This document shows positions 1 to 8,619 of a stretch of 64,000 bases of DNA, one piece after another. The notes beneath the pieces were generated by a model. It did no database searches. It saw nothing but the letters and a program-made list of their open reading frames with translations, and was not told the DNA's origin. Made by a program: the position numbers and the translations under genes. Location: the NCBI GenBank assembly GCA_947499545.1, contig CANMOZ010000008.1:1-64000 (forward strand), in the 5' to 3' direction. Every line of letters starts with the position of its first letter. The first letter of the stretch is position 1. This DNA is from an uncultured Saccharospirillaceae bacterium (GTDB lineage Bacteria > Pseudomonadota > Gammaproteobacteria > Pseudomonadales > Oceanobacteraceae).

Positions 1-45
1 TTTTAAAATGGCAATGATTTGCTCTTCCGTGAATCGTTTTTTCAT
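1..45 (-). CDS. IS3-family transposase OrfA, N-terminal fragment
   Basis: Fifteen codons are visible on the minus strand from ATG at 45, reading MKKRFTEEQIIAILK, the characteristic beginning of the IS3-family OrfA helix-turn-helix protein that binds the element's ends. An in-frame ATG at 54 gives a three-residue longer version. AGAGG sits just upstream of that ATG and about 9 bases from the ATG at 45, so 45 is preferred. The gene leaves the window at its left edge. Whether an OrfB follows cannot be seen. Confidence 0.8.
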   Translation of the reverse strand, partial: MKKRFTEEQIIAILK

Positions 46-100
46 GTTCTTCATCCTCTTATGGGGAGAACACTACTAAGTTTTGGCTGGTCTAGAAAGA

Positions 101-113
101 GGGGAGCAGGTCA
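101..113 (-). repeat. Terminal inverted repeat of the IS3-family element
   Basis: Read on the minus strand this is TGACCTGCTCCCC, followed by TCTTTCTAGACCAGCC. It marks the outer tip of the element. A related sequence occurs alone at 8470-8500. Confidence 0.65.
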
Positions 114-418
114 ATAACACCAAATATTCATCTGGCCTTTGCGAAACATCCGTATCACCTCACCCACCCCCAATCATTGCATGACTCAAACAAAATACTC
201 CCCGATGAACCCGGGGGGATTCAATATCTTTCATTGCTTGAAGCCAATAAACCTTTGCATCCTTTCAGCCAAAAAAGGCAGAATACGTAATCCGGATTTT
301 CTTGTCTTCTTTCATGATATGTCTCACGGTTTGCCTCATAGAGGGACAAAGCTTTTTGAGCAGAACTTGGAAGAAGAGAGAAGTAATAAATACATATTTG
401 ATATCGGTACCCTTCATA
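114..418. other. Non-coding stretch between the IS tip and the BspA-like gene
   Basis: About 300 bases with no convincing gene. It contains short C-rich and G-rich runs (TCCCC near 199 and GGGGGG near 215) that could pair weakly, and a 10-bp palindrome AATCCGGATT near 289. No clear -35/-10 pair is visible. Presumably it includes the promoter of the following gene. Confidence 0.5.
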
Positions 419-2536
419 ATGATGAAGTTTTTCGCGAGCAAGTTTGCATTCATAGTATTAAGTCTATTGTTGTTGCAGGGTTATAGTGGTAGTGCTTCCA
501 GCTCATCAGGAACTCACTCTAATGAAAATAAGCCTGAAGATAAAAACGATGATATTGAAATCACTTTAGACAGCGACGTTGTTCATGCTGCGGGAACTAT
601 CCCGTTTATTACTACTTGGAAGACAGGCCCATATCGATGGGGCACTTTCACGGAAGACAGGCAAATTAAAATTACTACAAAGGGGAAGGGGTACGACTAT
701 CAGGTAGACTGGGGTGATGGTACCCAGGATGTAGGTGTGACGGATGATATCGTTCATACCTACTCTCAAGCAGGAATATATAGAGTTACGATTAAAGGAA
801 ACTTCCCCGGTACATATTTCAAAGATGAAATTAAAGATAATAATTGCAGTAATGACGGCAGAAAATTAATCAGTGTTGAGCAGTGGGGGAATATTCAATG
901 GCGTTCAATGGAACGAGCATTTGCATGTACTGGAAACATTGAATTCAACGCAACCGATCAGCCCGATCTATCTCACGTTATCAGCATGTCTGAAATGTTC
1001 ATGTACTCTAAAGTTCCTTTTGGAATCGGAAGTTGGGACACTTCAGCAGTTACGGACATGTCATTCATGTTTAAGAGAGCAAACTTATCGGATGCTGCGA
1101 GTATACGAGAGTTGGATGTTTCTAACGTTACCAATATGCAGGGGATGTTTTTACAGGCCTTTAATCTCAAGCATGATATTGGAAACTGGAATGTTTCCAA
1201 AGTGACTAATATGGAGAGCATGTTTAGCCAGACCGTGGGTTTCAATCAGCCCATAGGTGATTGGGATGTCTCTAATGTAACCAATATGAGCCGAATGTTT
1301 GAAAGAGCTGAATCTTTCAATCAGCCCATAGGAGATTGGGACGTTTCTAATGTAACCAATATGAGTGGGATGTTTAGGAATTCAGATTCCTTCAATCAGC
1401 CTATAGGCGATTGGAATGTTTCTAATATAACTAGTATGAGAAGTATGTTTGAAAATGCTGAATCCTTCAATCAACCGATAGGCGATTGGGATGTTTCCAA
1501 TGTAATCGATATGAGTTACATGTTTTTTTATGCAGCTGCTTTCAATCAGGACATTGGTAGCTGGGATGTTTCTAATGTGGCCAATATGAGATCCATGTTT
1601 ACTTCTACGCAAGCCTTTAATCAAGATATTGGCAGTTGGGATGTCTCCAATGTAACTGATATGTGTAACATGTTTTATTATGCAGGTGCTTTCAATCAGG
1701 ATATTGGAAATTGGGATGTTTCGAATGTGATCAATATGAGTGGTATGTTTAAGAATGCGGTTGTATTTAATCAAGATATCGGTAATTGGGATATCTCTAA
1801 TGTAACCAATATGGCGGCTATGTTTAGGAAAGCGAAATCATTCAATCAGCCCATAGGCAACTGGGATGTTTCTCACATAACCAATATGGCGACTATGTTT
1901 AGAGGAGCGGAATCATTCAATCAGCCTATAGGCGATTGGGATGTCTCTAATGTAACCAATATGGCGGCTATGTTTAGGGAAGCGAAATCATTCAATCAGC
2001 CCATAGGCGACTGGGATGTTTCGAATGTAACTATTATGGAATCCATGTTTTATATGGCGCAAATTTTTAATCAATCTATTGGCGATTGGGATCTCTCTAA
2101 TGTGACCAATATGGATTCTATGTTCAAGAGGGCAAAAACTTTCAATCAGCCCGTAGGAGATTGGGATGTTTCCAGTGTAACTAATATGGAATCTATGTTT
2201 TTTATGGCGCAATCTTTCAATCAGTCCATCGACGATTGGAATGTTTCTAATGTTACCAGTATGGATCGTATGTTTGTAGGTACAGATTCCTTCAATCAGC
2301 CCATAGGCGATTGGGATGTTTCCAATGTAACTAGTATGCGATACATGTTTTCTGACGCTACTCTTTCGATAGAGAATTATAACAATCTGTTGAAGGGTTG
2401 GAGCGCTCTAGCCTTAAAAAATGGTGTGAGATTTCACGGTGGATACAGCCAATATTCGGGTGATGCTCTAGCCGCCAGAAAAAAGCTTATTAACAAGCAT
2501 CGTTGGATAGTATCTGATAGCGGGCTTGCGCCATAG
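419..2536 (+). CDS. BspA-like surface protein with PKD-like domain and 25-residue DUF285 repeats
   Basis: A 705-aa exported protein starting at ATG 419; an upstream reading-frame extension to 302 has no signal peptide. Residues 1-20 form a basic then hydrophobic signal sequence. A PKD-like segment follows (WGDGT, then HTYSQAGIYRV). The rest is built of 25-residue units of the type FNQPIGDWDVSNVTNMSRMF, the BspA/DUF285 leucine-rich-like repeat. Fifteen consecutive units are exactly 25 residues, preceded by three or four degenerate ones, with a non-repetitive tail. Family members are surface proteins implicated in adhesion. The signal ends LLLQGY where a lipoprotein would have LLLQGC; tyrosine TAT is one base from cysteine TGT, so a lipobox may have been lost. 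The ribosome-binding site is weak. The gene converges on the Rhs/immunity pair. Confidence 0.85.
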   Translation: MMKFFASKFAFIVLSLLLLQGYSGSASSSSGTHSNENKPEDKNDDIEITLDSDVVHAAGTIPFITTWKTGPYRWGTFTEDRQIKITTKGKGYDYQVDWGDGTQDVGVTDDIVHTYSQAGIYRVTIKGNFPGTYFKDEIKDNNCSNDGRKLISVEQWGNIQWRSMERAFACTGNIEFNATDQPDLSHVISMSEMFMYSKVPFGIGSWDTSAVTDMSFMFKRANLSDAASIRELDVSNVTNMQGMFLQAFNLKHDIGNWNVSKVTNMESMFSQTVGFNQPIGDWDVSNVTNMSRMFERAESFNQPIGDWDVSNVTNMSGMFRNSDSFNQPIGDWNVSNITSMRSMFENAESFNQPIGDWDVSNVIDMSYMFFYAAAFNQDIGSWDVSNVANMRSMFTSTQAFNQDIGSWDVSNVTDMCNMFYYAGAFNQDIGNWDVSNVINMSGMFKNAVVFNQDIGNWDISNVTNMAAMFRKAKSFNQPIGNWDVSHITNMATMFRGAESFNQPIGDWDVSNVTNMAAMFREAKSFNQPIGDWDVSNVTIMESMFYMAQIFNQSIGDWDLSNVTNMDSMFKRAKTFNQPVGDWDVSSVTNMESMFFMAQSFNQSIDDWNVSNVTSMDRMFVGTDSFNQPIGDWDVSNVTSMRYMFSDATLSIENYNNLLKGWSALALKNGVRFHGGYSQYSGDALAARKKLINKHRWIVSDSGLAP
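1241..2365 (+). repeat. Fifteen tandem 75-bp coding repeats
   Basis: Fifteen head-to-tail units of exactly 75 bp, each starting with TTCAATCA or TTTAATCA (Phe-Asn-Gln). Units beginning FNQP and FNQD form separate blocks: FNQD units occupy roughly 1541-1840, and mostly FNQP or FNQS units lie on either side. Long stretches of near-identity between neighbours suggest unit duplication or exchange, making copy number likely to vary between strains. Confidence 0.9.
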
Positions 2537-2675
2537 TCTCTATGGTTTCTACAGATGAATGAAAGTGCTACAGCTGTAGTATGGAGGTATGACATTTCTA
2601 TTATACCTCTCTCCCCTGACCTATCCCCCACCCTCTGGCTCTGTTGTAAAAGCTCGCCACTGAGGCAGGCCCCTC

Positions 2676-2707
2676 ATATTTCCGATAATAATAATTATCG
2701 GAAATAT
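2676..2707. repeat. dif-like palindrome, copy 1 (perfect)
   Basis: A perfect 14-bp inverted repeat around a 4-base centre. Parsed as a recombination site it is left arm ATTTCCGATAA (2678-2688), centre TAATAA (2689-2694) and right arm TTATCGGAAAT (2695-2705). The 11-6-11 spacing and the inner ATAA and TTAT are those of XerC/XerD dif sites, and the right arm matches the usual XerD arm TTATGTTAAAT at 8 of 11 positions. A second copy in the same orientation lies at 8622-8649. Alternatives are a repetitive extragenic palindrome or a factor-independent hairpin. Confidence 0.6.
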
Positions 2708-2849
2708 CTTATGATCCCAGGATACCCCTTTCTAACCTGTTACAGCCCAGAGCCCACCTGACCCTGTAGCCATTTTGTATAGAATCAGCTCCATGTCCAG
2801 GTGAGAGACCCCATAGGCAGGTTTAGGGGTGTTTGAAAGAGGGAGAATA

Positions 2850-2880
2850 TCGGCTGAAGGTCTCGAAACCCTTCAACCGA
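2850..2880 (-). terminator. Hairpin downstream of the immunity gene
   Basis: TCGGCTGAAGG (2850-2860) pairs with CCTTCAACCGA (2870-2880) with one mismatch across a 9-base loop. It lies 40 bases past the end of the minus-strand toxin/immunity pair and could end that transcript. The T tract after the stem on the minus strand is poor, so the call is tentative. Confidence 0.4.
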
Positions 2881-2919
2881 AAATTTAGAAAAGGCCACTA
2901 TCGTCTCTAGGCTCTACAA

Positions 2920-3384
2920 TTAGGTAGCATTTTCTAAAGCTTTCTTTACAGCTTTATCGTCAGGGTTAGTATCATCAAGGATTGCAAGCAAGTGCTGATC
3001 TTCTTTTAAGTCAAACTCAGCAATCCTAACAAAATAATAGACAGCTTCTTCAATTGTATCTTCATCGTCATTAGGGTTGCTAACGTGATAGGTTGTCAAT
3101 ATGCCCTCTGCAATATCAGTACTGTTTTTTCTATCATACTCAAATAGGGCCTCATCTATTTCGTCATGCAAAAATTCTGAACATGAACCAACGCATACAA
3201 AATTGCGAGCTCCTTTTTGCAATAATGCGCCAACAAGGTTGTTGTCTAGAATTTTAGCTACGCCATCATTATTCCACGCAGTTAGCAGTACAACGTATGG
3301 GACAAAATTCATTCCTTGACTGGTTTGAATAGCATTCACGTCATCAATATGCAATGTACGATCATTAATACGTTTAGAAATCAA
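2920..3384 (-). CDS. Small acidic protein in the immunity position for the Rhs toxin
   Basis: A 154-aa soluble, acidic protein with no signal peptide or membrane segment. It starts with TTG at 3384, which overlaps the TGA stop of the Rhs gene, so the two are translationally coupled; the next in-frame ATG would remove about 24 residues. Position directly after an Rhs C-terminal tip, small size and acidity are the usual marks of an immunity protein that neutralises the toxin tip in the producing cell. I do not recognise the family. The C-terminal half is rich in Asp and Glu (NPNDDEDTIEEAV). Function is inferred from position only. Confidence 0.7.
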   Translation of the reverse strand: MISKRINDRTLHIDDVNAIQTSQGMNFVPYVVLLTAWNNDGVAKILDNNLVGALLQKGARNFVCVGSCSEFLHDEIDEALFEYDRKNSTDIAEGILTTYHVSNPNDDEDTIEEAVYYFVRIAEFDLKEDQHLLAILDDTNPDDKAVKKALENAT

Positions 3385-6300
3385 CTCTCTTTCCCAAATC
3401 TAATTTTCTCAATGTTGTTGCGGAATGTTCTAATTTCAGTTTCAAGGTGATTAATTCGGCTTTGTTGCTGCTGACGAATAAGATCTTTAGGTAAATTCTC
3501 CATTCCTGGGCGAACTGTAGGGTTTTCTTTGAAGTCATTTATTTTTTTCTCATGCTCTCTGATACGCTTCTGCAAAGTATTAATCGCTTTTACTTGCTGA
3601 GGGTTTAATATTCTACTCAGGTTGGTCGTAAGTAACTTGCCGAATAAATTTGCACCAACCTTACATGCTAGCCCTACACCCGTAAAACCAGCGGTGTTTA
3701 TTGCAGCATCAAAGATGTCTTGCTTGATGACTTCTGGGTCTGACTCGTAAGTAAGTTGCTCAACATTTTCTGAATAGAACAACCCCAACGGATCCACAAA
3801 GTTCACCGGATTCCCGCCCACATAGGCGTAGGTGTTGAGGCCGCCTTCTAATCCAATCGGATCACTTTCGAGGTAACGTCCGGTGTTGGGGTCATAGTAA
3901 CGGTTGAGGTTGTAGTGTAAACCACTTTCCGCATCGTAATACTGCCCAGGAAAGCGAAGATTGAGGCTTAGTGGATTGCCGTCTTCGTTCGCAACATGGT
4001 TCGGCGTTCCCACACCAAAGGGGTCCGGTTCAAAGACCCAGACCAATTCGTTATCCGCATTGCTTGCAAGATAAGGGGCATTGGTGAGATTTGCGTGGAT
4101 GTAGGTCACAGTGGGCGCATGGCCGTCTTGAATATCGATCATGGCAACGGGTTGTAATCCGATGTAGGCATAGATGCGGGTGTTGCTATGAGCTCCTGAT
4201 GCATCAAACTGCTTTTCTTTTACGAGCTGGCTGCCCATATAAAGGAACTGGGTGACTTCACCCGTCGCGAGGCGTTTTTCAATGCGTTGGCCATAGGCGT
4301 TATAACGGTAGGTTGCTACTGTATTGCCGTCTTGTTTGAGTTCGGTCAGTTTACCTGCTGCGTTATAGGTCATGCTTAATCCGCGCAGGTATTGCTGCGG
4401 GTTGCCGGCTGCATCATAGGTGATGCTGTCATCGCCGACTTTGACTAAGCGGTTGCTGCCGTCTTGGTATTGATGCTCGGTCTCACCAAAAAAGGTTCGG
4501 TTATTATTGTGGTCATACTTGATCTCTTTATTAACGGTTCCTTCCGTAAACCAATCCCATTGACTGCTCAATCGCCCCTGCTCAGTTAAAGAATCGATGG
4601 TCAGTCTATAGGCCTTAGTTCTTATGCCGTTGGTATAGGTAGACATTTGTTGTGGGTTGCTGATGTTATCCTCATATTTAAAGGCTACCTGACCTATGGT
4701 GTATTGAATGTTGGTTGGGGCTTTATTCTGGGCTTGGCTCGATTCAAAAGTACCAATGCCTTGTTGTGCACCATTACCAAAGACAATGCGGCGAGGTTCT
4801 GTTGTGAAAGGTTGATATGAAACCGATTCAATCAAGGTTTGTTGTGTTTCACCCTGCCCCCAAACCATGTGTTCAATACGGCCAGAACCATCCAAGCGGT
4901 AAGTTAACCGCCCTTCGTTGAACTCTATGCTAAGCAGATCACCATTCTTGTTGTGCTGAAATTGAAGCTGATCCAATAGTTTTGGCTGAACGTCGTTATC
5001 TAAACGTTGGAATGCTTTCAGGTTCTGCTGACCATCAAACCCATACTGCATCTCCAAGGAATCGGTTTTTACTCGACTCAGTTGACCTATATTGGAGTAG
5101 GTTGTACCCGCTAGCTCAATGCTTTTATCGTATTCCCAGAGCTGATTAAGCCCCTTGTCTGAATCAAACGTGATTTGGGTTAATCGATTGATGGCATCAT
5201 ATTCGTACTGTTGCTTCACGTCGCGAGCATCCGTTTGCTCAACGAGGTTACCCGCTCTATCAAATCGATATTGAGTTTGTCCGGTATCCCCACTTGTACG
5301 CAGTTGAATCCGACCAAAGTCATCGTATTGGTACTCGGTGACGGCGTCATTGCCAGCGGTCACGGTGCTTAAACGGTTTTGGTGGTTATATTGATAGTTG
5401 TGACGATCTTGTAGCGCTTCCAACACCCAACTGAGGCGACCAAACTCATCAAAATGATATTGCTTAATCGCGTCTTTTTGCGGGTAAGGTGAGGTTGAAA
5501 CAGATTCTAATTGATTCTGACTGTTGTAAAAAAAAGAGGTTGTGCTGCGCCCGCCAAGCGGCCCAAAGTTGTTTTCTGATACAGAGGTTAACAAGTCGCG
5601 ACTGTTTCGATCTAAGGCGCGTTCTTGCATCCAACCTTCTGCATTTTTTTCCTGATGATAGAAGGTTCCTTGATAGTACCGTTTCCAGCTATCGCCCCCG
5701 CTGTTGGTTATACCGATCAATTGAGCAAACAAAAAAGTTTGTTCTGCAAATTGGTAGTGTTGTTCTTCCCAGGTACCTGATTCTGGGTACTCCATGCGGA
5801 TAACCTGACCCAGCTCATTGTAGTGAATGCGGGTAATATACTGTTTTTTACCTAGGGTTTCGGTTATTTGTATTGGTTTAAGCGTCCACTCGTCGTATTG
5901 CAAACTAAGAGTTTTCCCATTGGGGTGCTGAATGGCTTCAGGCAGACCATGCGCATTGTATTCTGTGTATTGAATGCTATGTCCTTGTGCATTGGTGATG
6001 CGATTCAAGTAACCCCGGTCGTCATAATGAAACTGGGTGATATCTTCGACATCAGTTCTAGGCCCATCAATGGTCATCAGTGAGTCATTTTGATAGGTAT
6101 AGGTAGTCACTTGAGCATTGCCCGGGATCACTGGCTGAGGGGCTGCTTGTCCTTCAGCTTGTGTCCACGGATCACGACCGGCTTTCAGTTCATCAAGACT
6201 GCCCATGCCGTCGCCATCCGCGTCGTAATTTACCTGAGAGAGCGGTGAAGCACTCGGTATGCGAGCGCTCTTCAATAAATGGCCTTGAGCATCGTATTCG

Positions 6301-8309
6301 AAAATCTGAGTATTGCCATTATCATTAATCAGCACCGGACGTTCGAGTGTCGGATGCCACTGCACCATTCGGACAAGGGGATTGGCTGAGTTTGGGCCGG
6401 TTAAGGTTCCGACTACCTGGCCACGTTGGCCGTAAATGGTTTTGGTAACGTATGGTTTATCTGCATCTTCAAAATGACTATCCACCAAAGTGCGTGTGAA
6501 GGTTAACCGGGACTGAGCGTCATACTCATATTCCGTATTGGACGCTAAACAGTTCGTCGTACTGTTGCCTTCGACCTTAATAACACGAGGTTTGCCTTTA
6601 ATGCGTTTAATTGTATAAGTACTTCTGTTAACGCCAGAACCCGAGTTCGATTCTACGTAGGAGATGGTTTGACCGTCATCCTCCCAAGTTTGCACGAAGT
6701 CATTCAGGCTACTTTGTTCTCCAAGCAAACTTTCACGCATTGAATATCGAGCAGAGGCGCCACTATAGCTCGCTTTTCGAAGAACGACGTCTTGAACGAC
6801 GCCATGTTGGTCCGTTATACGAGTTCTAATCTCGGTGAGCTTCGGCATTGTTCCTATGGATGAATCCGCGTCCTGATAGCTAAAGGTCCGATACGTTTGA
6901 TCGCCCCTGCTAACCTTCAACAGCTTTCCATAATATAAACGCAGTTTGTTTTGCAGCTTTGCTTCAACTATTTCAGCGTCTGTCGGCTTTGCAGCAAAGG
7001 TATAAGTTAAATGCTCACCATTTGGTAACGTAACGGATTTAAATTGCTTGGTTTTAAAGGTTGATTTGTCTTCTCGTTTATCTAAGTAAACATCCTCATC
7101 TTGCCATTCAATGACCAATTCTCGTCCGTAACGATCACGTACAGTGGTTGTCCCTTGCTGTAAGGGGCTTAGGGATGCATTGGTGATGTCAAGATAGAGC
7201 TTAGTGAGTTGCTTGGCTACTTGAGAGTTTGTTTCATGAAATAGAGTAGGAGCGCCGGAATGAACATCGTTAATGTTGAAAGTCGCCGTTCCGTAACTCC
7301 CCTGACTTGCTGGTTGTGACGTTGTGAACGAAAACCCCTGAATAAACTTCGCAGCCAGTTTCGGAATGTAGGTAGGCTGTGCAGACTTGGGGCGATCTTC
7401 TACCTCTGTCCTAATACTGAGGCTTTCACCCCCATCAAACGCTATTGCCGTTAAATAACCGTTATTAGCATAGGTCTCTTTGCGGCCAGGTAGCATCAAA
7501 CAGTATTGCCCGCTGTCGCACTGATCGCCTTCGCTAAAGGTCACTAATGTTCCGTGTGAGCTGTTCCAACCACGATTTAAAAAAATGTCTCCAACCTGAT
7601 ATTTAGCCTGTTCAGAAATATCGTTTCCAGTACCAGACCCCGACCCTCCCGACAACGTCATGCTGACGGGCGTTATGCTGGTCAAGTATTCTAAGTACTT
7701 TTCGACGCTTGGAGCATATGCCAGAAACTCAAACTCATCGGTATCTTTGTTTAACTTCTTTATTTCATACAGATCATAGGGAGTGTATAAGAAACGCATT
7801 CTCTGACCGTTAGGGCGGTAAAACAGTATCGTCCGCTCAATCCAAGGACTGATTCGCTTTGCATCAGAAGCAACATAACGGTGATAAGGCGTTGAACGGT
7901 TATTGCTGTCATAAACACTGTAATCCCAACTATGCCGCCAAACGCCGTCATGACTGTTATATTCACGAGAAAACGCCAACAATCCAGTACCTGGATAGTC
8001 GACTTCTCGATAATATTTATTGCCGGTGGCGTAGCTAATGGGATGCTGTGTGCCTGTACTGGGCCCACTAGAACCAGGGCCACACTCATTAGGGTCTCCC
8101 CTGTCATGATGAGGGCCTGTTTCCCCATCAGGATCGTCTTTACCATAGATACAGTGCTGGGGAATATTTTCCTGCACGGAACAACTGGTTGTTCCAGAAC
8201 TTCCACCACACTCCACAGCGGTAGGGCAAGCATCTGAGTCTGACGCTGAAGCATAAGTTGGAATCAATACACTGATAAGCCCAACAAAGCCGGATAGTAA
8301 GAGACGCAT
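3381..8309 (-). CDS. Secreted Rhs-family polymorphic toxin
   Basis: A 1642-aa protein starting at ATG 8309. Residues 1-22 are a Sec signal peptide (hydrophobic core, then TYASA), followed by a region with five cysteines and a DUF6531-like entry (TQHPISYATGNKYY, about 87-160). Numerous YD repeats follow, forming the Rhs shell. An insert near residues 690-712 (DADGDGMGSLDELKAGRDP) resembles a thrombospondin type 3 calcium loop. The Rhs core ends with YYDPNTGRYLESDPIGL and finally DPLGL at residue 1510. The last 132 residues are the variable tip, A+T-richer than the shell and ending in a charged helical segment (RIREHEKKI, then HLETEI). There is no PAAR motif or N-terminal transmembrane leader as in T6SS-delivered Rhs proteins. 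The tip's activity is unknown. Confidence 0.9.
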   Translation of the reverse strand: MRLLLSGFVGLISVLIPTYASASDSDACPTAVECGGSSGTTSCSVQENIPQHCIYGKDDPDGETGPHHDRGDPNECGPGSSGPSTGTQHPISYATGNKYYREVDYPGTGLLAFSREYNSHDGVWRHSWDYSVYDSNNRSTPYHRYVASDAKRISPWIERTILFYRPNGQRMRFLYTPYDLYEIKKLNKDTDEFEFLAYAPSVEKYLEYLTSITPVSMTLSGGSGSGTGNDISEQAKYQVGDIFLNRGWNSSHGTLVTFSEGDQCDSGQYCLMLPGRKETYANNGYLTAIAFDGGESLSIRTEVEDRPKSAQPTYIPKLAAKFIQGFSFTTSQPASQGSYGTATFNINDVHSGAPTLFHETNSQVAKQLTKLYLDITNASLSPLQQGTTTVRDRYGRELVIEWQDEDVYLDKREDKSTFKTKQFKSVTLPNGEHLTYTFAAKPTDAEIVEAKLQNKLRLYYGKLLKVSRGDQTYRTFSYQDADSSIGTMPKLTEIRTRITDQHGVVQDVVLRKASYSGASARYSMRESLLGEQSSLNDFVQTWEDDGQTISYVESNSGSGVNRSTYTIKRIKGKPRVIKVEGNSTTNCLASNTEYEYDAQSRLTFTRTLVDSHFEDADKPYVTKTIYGQRGQVVGTLTGPNSANPLVRMVQWHPTLERPVLINDNGNTQIFEYDAQGHLLKSARIPSASPLSQVNYDADGDGMGSLDELKAGRDPWTQAEGQAAPQPVIPGNAQVTTYTYQNDSLMTIDGPRTDVEDITQFHYDDRGYLNRITNAQGHSIQYTEYNAHGLPEAIQHPNGKTLSLQYDEWTLKPIQITETLGKKQYITRIHYNELGQVIRMEYPESGTWEEQHYQFAEQTFLFAQLIGITNSGGDSWKRYYQGTFYHQEKNAEGWMQERALDRNSRDLLTSVSENNFGPLGGRSTTSFFYNSQNQLESVSTSPYPQKDAIKQYHFDEFGRLSWVLEALQDRHNYQYNHQNRLSTVTAGNDAVTEYQYDDFGRIQLRTSGDTGQTQYRFDRAGNLVEQTDARDVKQQYEYDAINRLTQITFDSDKGLNQLWEYDKSIELAGTTYSNIGQLSRVKTDSLEMQYGFDGQQNLKAFQRLDNDVQPKLLDQLQFQHNKNGDLLSIEFNEGRLTYRLDGSGRIEHMVWGQGETQQTLIESVSYQPFTTEPRRIVFGNGAQQGIGTFESSQAQNKAPTNIQYTIGQVAFKYEDNISNPQQMSTYTNGIRTKAYRLTIDSLTEQGRLSSQWDWFTEGTVNKEIKYDHNNNRTFFGETEHQYQDGSNRLVKVGDDSITYDAAGNPQQYLRGLSMTYNAAGKLTELKQDGNTVATYRYNAYGQRIEKRLATGEVTQFLYMGSQLVKEKQFDASGAHSNTRIYAYIGLQPVAMIDIQDGHAPTVTYIHANLTNAPYLASNADNELVWVFEPDPFGVGTPNHVANEDGNPLSLNLRFPGQYYDAESGLHYNLNRYYDPNTGRYLESDPIGLEGGLNTYAYVGGNPVNFVDPLGLFYSENVEQLTYESDPEVIKQDIFDAAINTAGFTGVGLACKVGANLFGKLLTTNLSRILNPQQVKAINTLQKRIREHEKKINDFKENPTVRPGMENLPKDLIRQQQQSRINHLETEIRTFRNNIEKIRFGKES

Positions 8310-8469
8310 GGAAGAGGAACCCCTTAAAACTGGAAGGCGAATATTGCCTAGCGCAACTCAACCAAGCAAAGACTAATCAATGCTACTAAGCAAAAACCAA
8401 CCATCAATCCATCAATGTCGTCACTAGTGATTAGGGAGTGTGTGCACACAGACAGAAACTCATTCCAGT

Positions 8470-8500
8470 TAAAACAGGCTGTCTAGAAAGGGGAGATTCA
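8470..8500 (-). repeat. Isolated IS-end-like sequence
   Basis: The minus strand from 8500 reads TGAATCTCCCC, then TTTCTAGACAGCC. The IS3-family tip at 113 reads TGACCTGCTCCCC, then TCTTTCTAGACCAGCC. The shared TGA start, CCCC and TTTCTAGAC with AGCC suggest the leftover end of a related element. No transposase or matching opposite end is seen nearby. Confidence 0.45.
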
Positions 8501-8619
8501 TTCTGCTTTATGTAGGGAAGCCTTTTGAGTTTGGAAGCGGCCACAACACCCCTCCCCCACAGCCTCAAAAATCATGAATGCGTAGACACCCCAAATGCCT
8601 TTCTAAGGGTTGTGCCGCT

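Larger units (their letters stand above)
1..113 (-). mobile_element. IS3-family insertion sequence, left end only (runs off the window)
   Basis: The minus strand reads inward from an end that begins TGACCTGCTCCCC (complement of 101-113). It is followed about 60 bp later by a ribosome-binding site and the start of a transposase OrfA. A terminal repeat starting with TGA, a short leader and an OrfA opening with MKKRFTEEQ is the usual layout of an IS3-family left end. The rest of the element lies outside the window, so subgroup, completeness and target duplication cannot be judged. Confidence 0.8.
2537..2919. other. Convergent intergenic region between BspA-like gene and immunity gene
   Basis: No convincing gene. 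It holds the perfect dif-like palindrome at 2676-2707 and the hairpin at 2850-2880, described separately. The remaining bases include C-rich runs and nothing recognised. Confidence 0.5.

Noticed and set aside
302..418. Longer N-terminus for the BspA-like protein
   Set aside because: The extra 39 residues are not signal-like and would bury the clear export signal that begins at 419.
1382..2212. Minus-strand frames inside the repeat gene
   Set aside because: They are antisense shadows of the 75-bp repeats, with repetitive sequence forced by the coding strand.
1241..2365. Regular 75-bp repeats as a CRISPR array
   Set aside because: The repeats are coding, lie in one frame, and have no spacer/repeat alternation; they encode a 25-residue protein motif.
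2676..2707. Chromosomal dif site of the replication terminus
   Set aside because: The outer arm bases differ from the well-conserved gammaproteobacterial dif and two copies occur within 6 kb; a dif-like cassette site fits better.
7760..8254. 164-aa minus-strand frame inside the Rhs gene
   Set aside because: It overlaps the Rhs N-terminal region in another frame on the same strand, without a domain pattern or ribosome-binding site.
3381..8309. Rhs protein as a cargo of the T6SS encoded at 27-46 kb
   Set aside because: It has a Sec signal peptide and no PAAR or EagR-type leader, and the two loci are separated by unrelated core genes.
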